Shown here one piece after another: positions 63,090 through 63,172 of a DNA stretch of 63,172 nucleotides. A program made the position numbers and the translations under genes. The notes beneath the pieces are model-generated. The model made no database searches, had not been told where the DNA came from, and saw only the letters and a list, made by a program, of their open reading frames with translations. Source of the stretch: Desulfuromonas sp. TF (GTDB taxonomy: Bacteria > Desulfobacterota > Desulfuromonadia > Desulfuromonadales > ATBO01); contig NZ_KI421412.1 in assembly GCF_000472285.1 (NCBI RefSeq), positions 324,048-387,219 of the forward strand, written 5' to 3'. Within the stretch, counting starts at the first letter, position 1, and each line of letters starts with the position of its first letter.

Positions 63090-63172
63090 GGATTTTTCGT
63101 CGTGGCAAGGAAATCAAGGACCTGCGCGGAGACGTACATCGTACGTCGCACAAGCAGGGGCGCGGATTGACG
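63090..63172. repeat. Part of a dispersed repeat at the window end
   Basis: The text GACGTACATCGTACGTC is a near-palindrome flanked by GACCTGCGCGG and CAAGCAGGGGCGCGG. It runs off the window. Similar TACGTACG cores occur in the repeat at 29668-29794, but the ends differ, so it is probably a second family. Confidence 0.5.

Overview
The window looks like a piece of a Desulfuromonadales/Geobacterales-type (Desulfuromonadota) chromosome. The reasons are eleven multiheme c-type cytochrome genes (126 canonical CXXCH motifs by my count, plus two atypical ones), outer-membrane lipoprotein cytochromes whose C-termini match my memory of Geobacter OmcB, a porin-cytochrome gene set, an OmcA/MtrC-type decaheme protein, NHL beta-propellers and sigma-54-like promoters. 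No rRNA, tRNA or CRISPR array was seen.

Region A (1-26.4 kb, all minus strand) is one long cytochrome locus. It opens, in transcription order, with a highly structured gene for a secreted OmcS-like multiheme cytochrome (24885-26189), with its own -24/-12 promoter and terminator. A second -24/-12 promoter (24651-24666) precedes a run of tightly packed genes: a large beta-barrel, a CsgG/TolB-like lipoprotein, a TolB-like/Ig-like exported protein, a second CsgG-like lipoprotein, a periplasmic parvulin-type PPIase, a 26-heme lipoprotein, a 16-heme protein, an NHL protein, a 7-heme paralogue of the OmcS-like protein, a beta-propeller lipoprotein, another NHL protein, an 8-heme cytochrome, ResB, three tandem TMTC-like membrane glycosyltransferases with TPR tails, and the start of an STT3-like oligosaccharyltransferase that runs off the window. 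My reading is an outer-membrane conduit plus export, folding, heme-attachment and glycosylation machinery for an extracellular cytochrome (possibly a filament). That is inference.

Region B (26.9-31.4 kb) has a triheme and a dodecaheme cytochrome, a fragment of an OmcA/MtrC-type gene, and a NarX/NarL-type two-component pair. The pair is split by a palindromic repeat. A relic of a group II intron sits directly behind a terminator. Region C (31.5-43 kb) is a porin-cytochrome conduit: two OmcB-like lipoprotein cytochromes, a porin, a periplasmic decaheme cytochrome and an OmcA/MtrC-family protein, with dyads overlapping two promoters.

Region D (43.6-63 kb) is more ordinary: a lone FKBP N-domain lipoprotein, a Rep-like helicase, a radical SAM protein, a GAF histidine kinase with degenerate ATPase motifs plus a lone receiver, a carbohydrate cluster (sugar-nucleotide transferase/phosphomutase fusion, GalT, and a 1650-residue GH13-GT5 fusion), an HNH nuclease, TrkA-TrkH and an alpha/beta hydrolase. 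Intergenic regions here carry several families of inverted and direct repeats.
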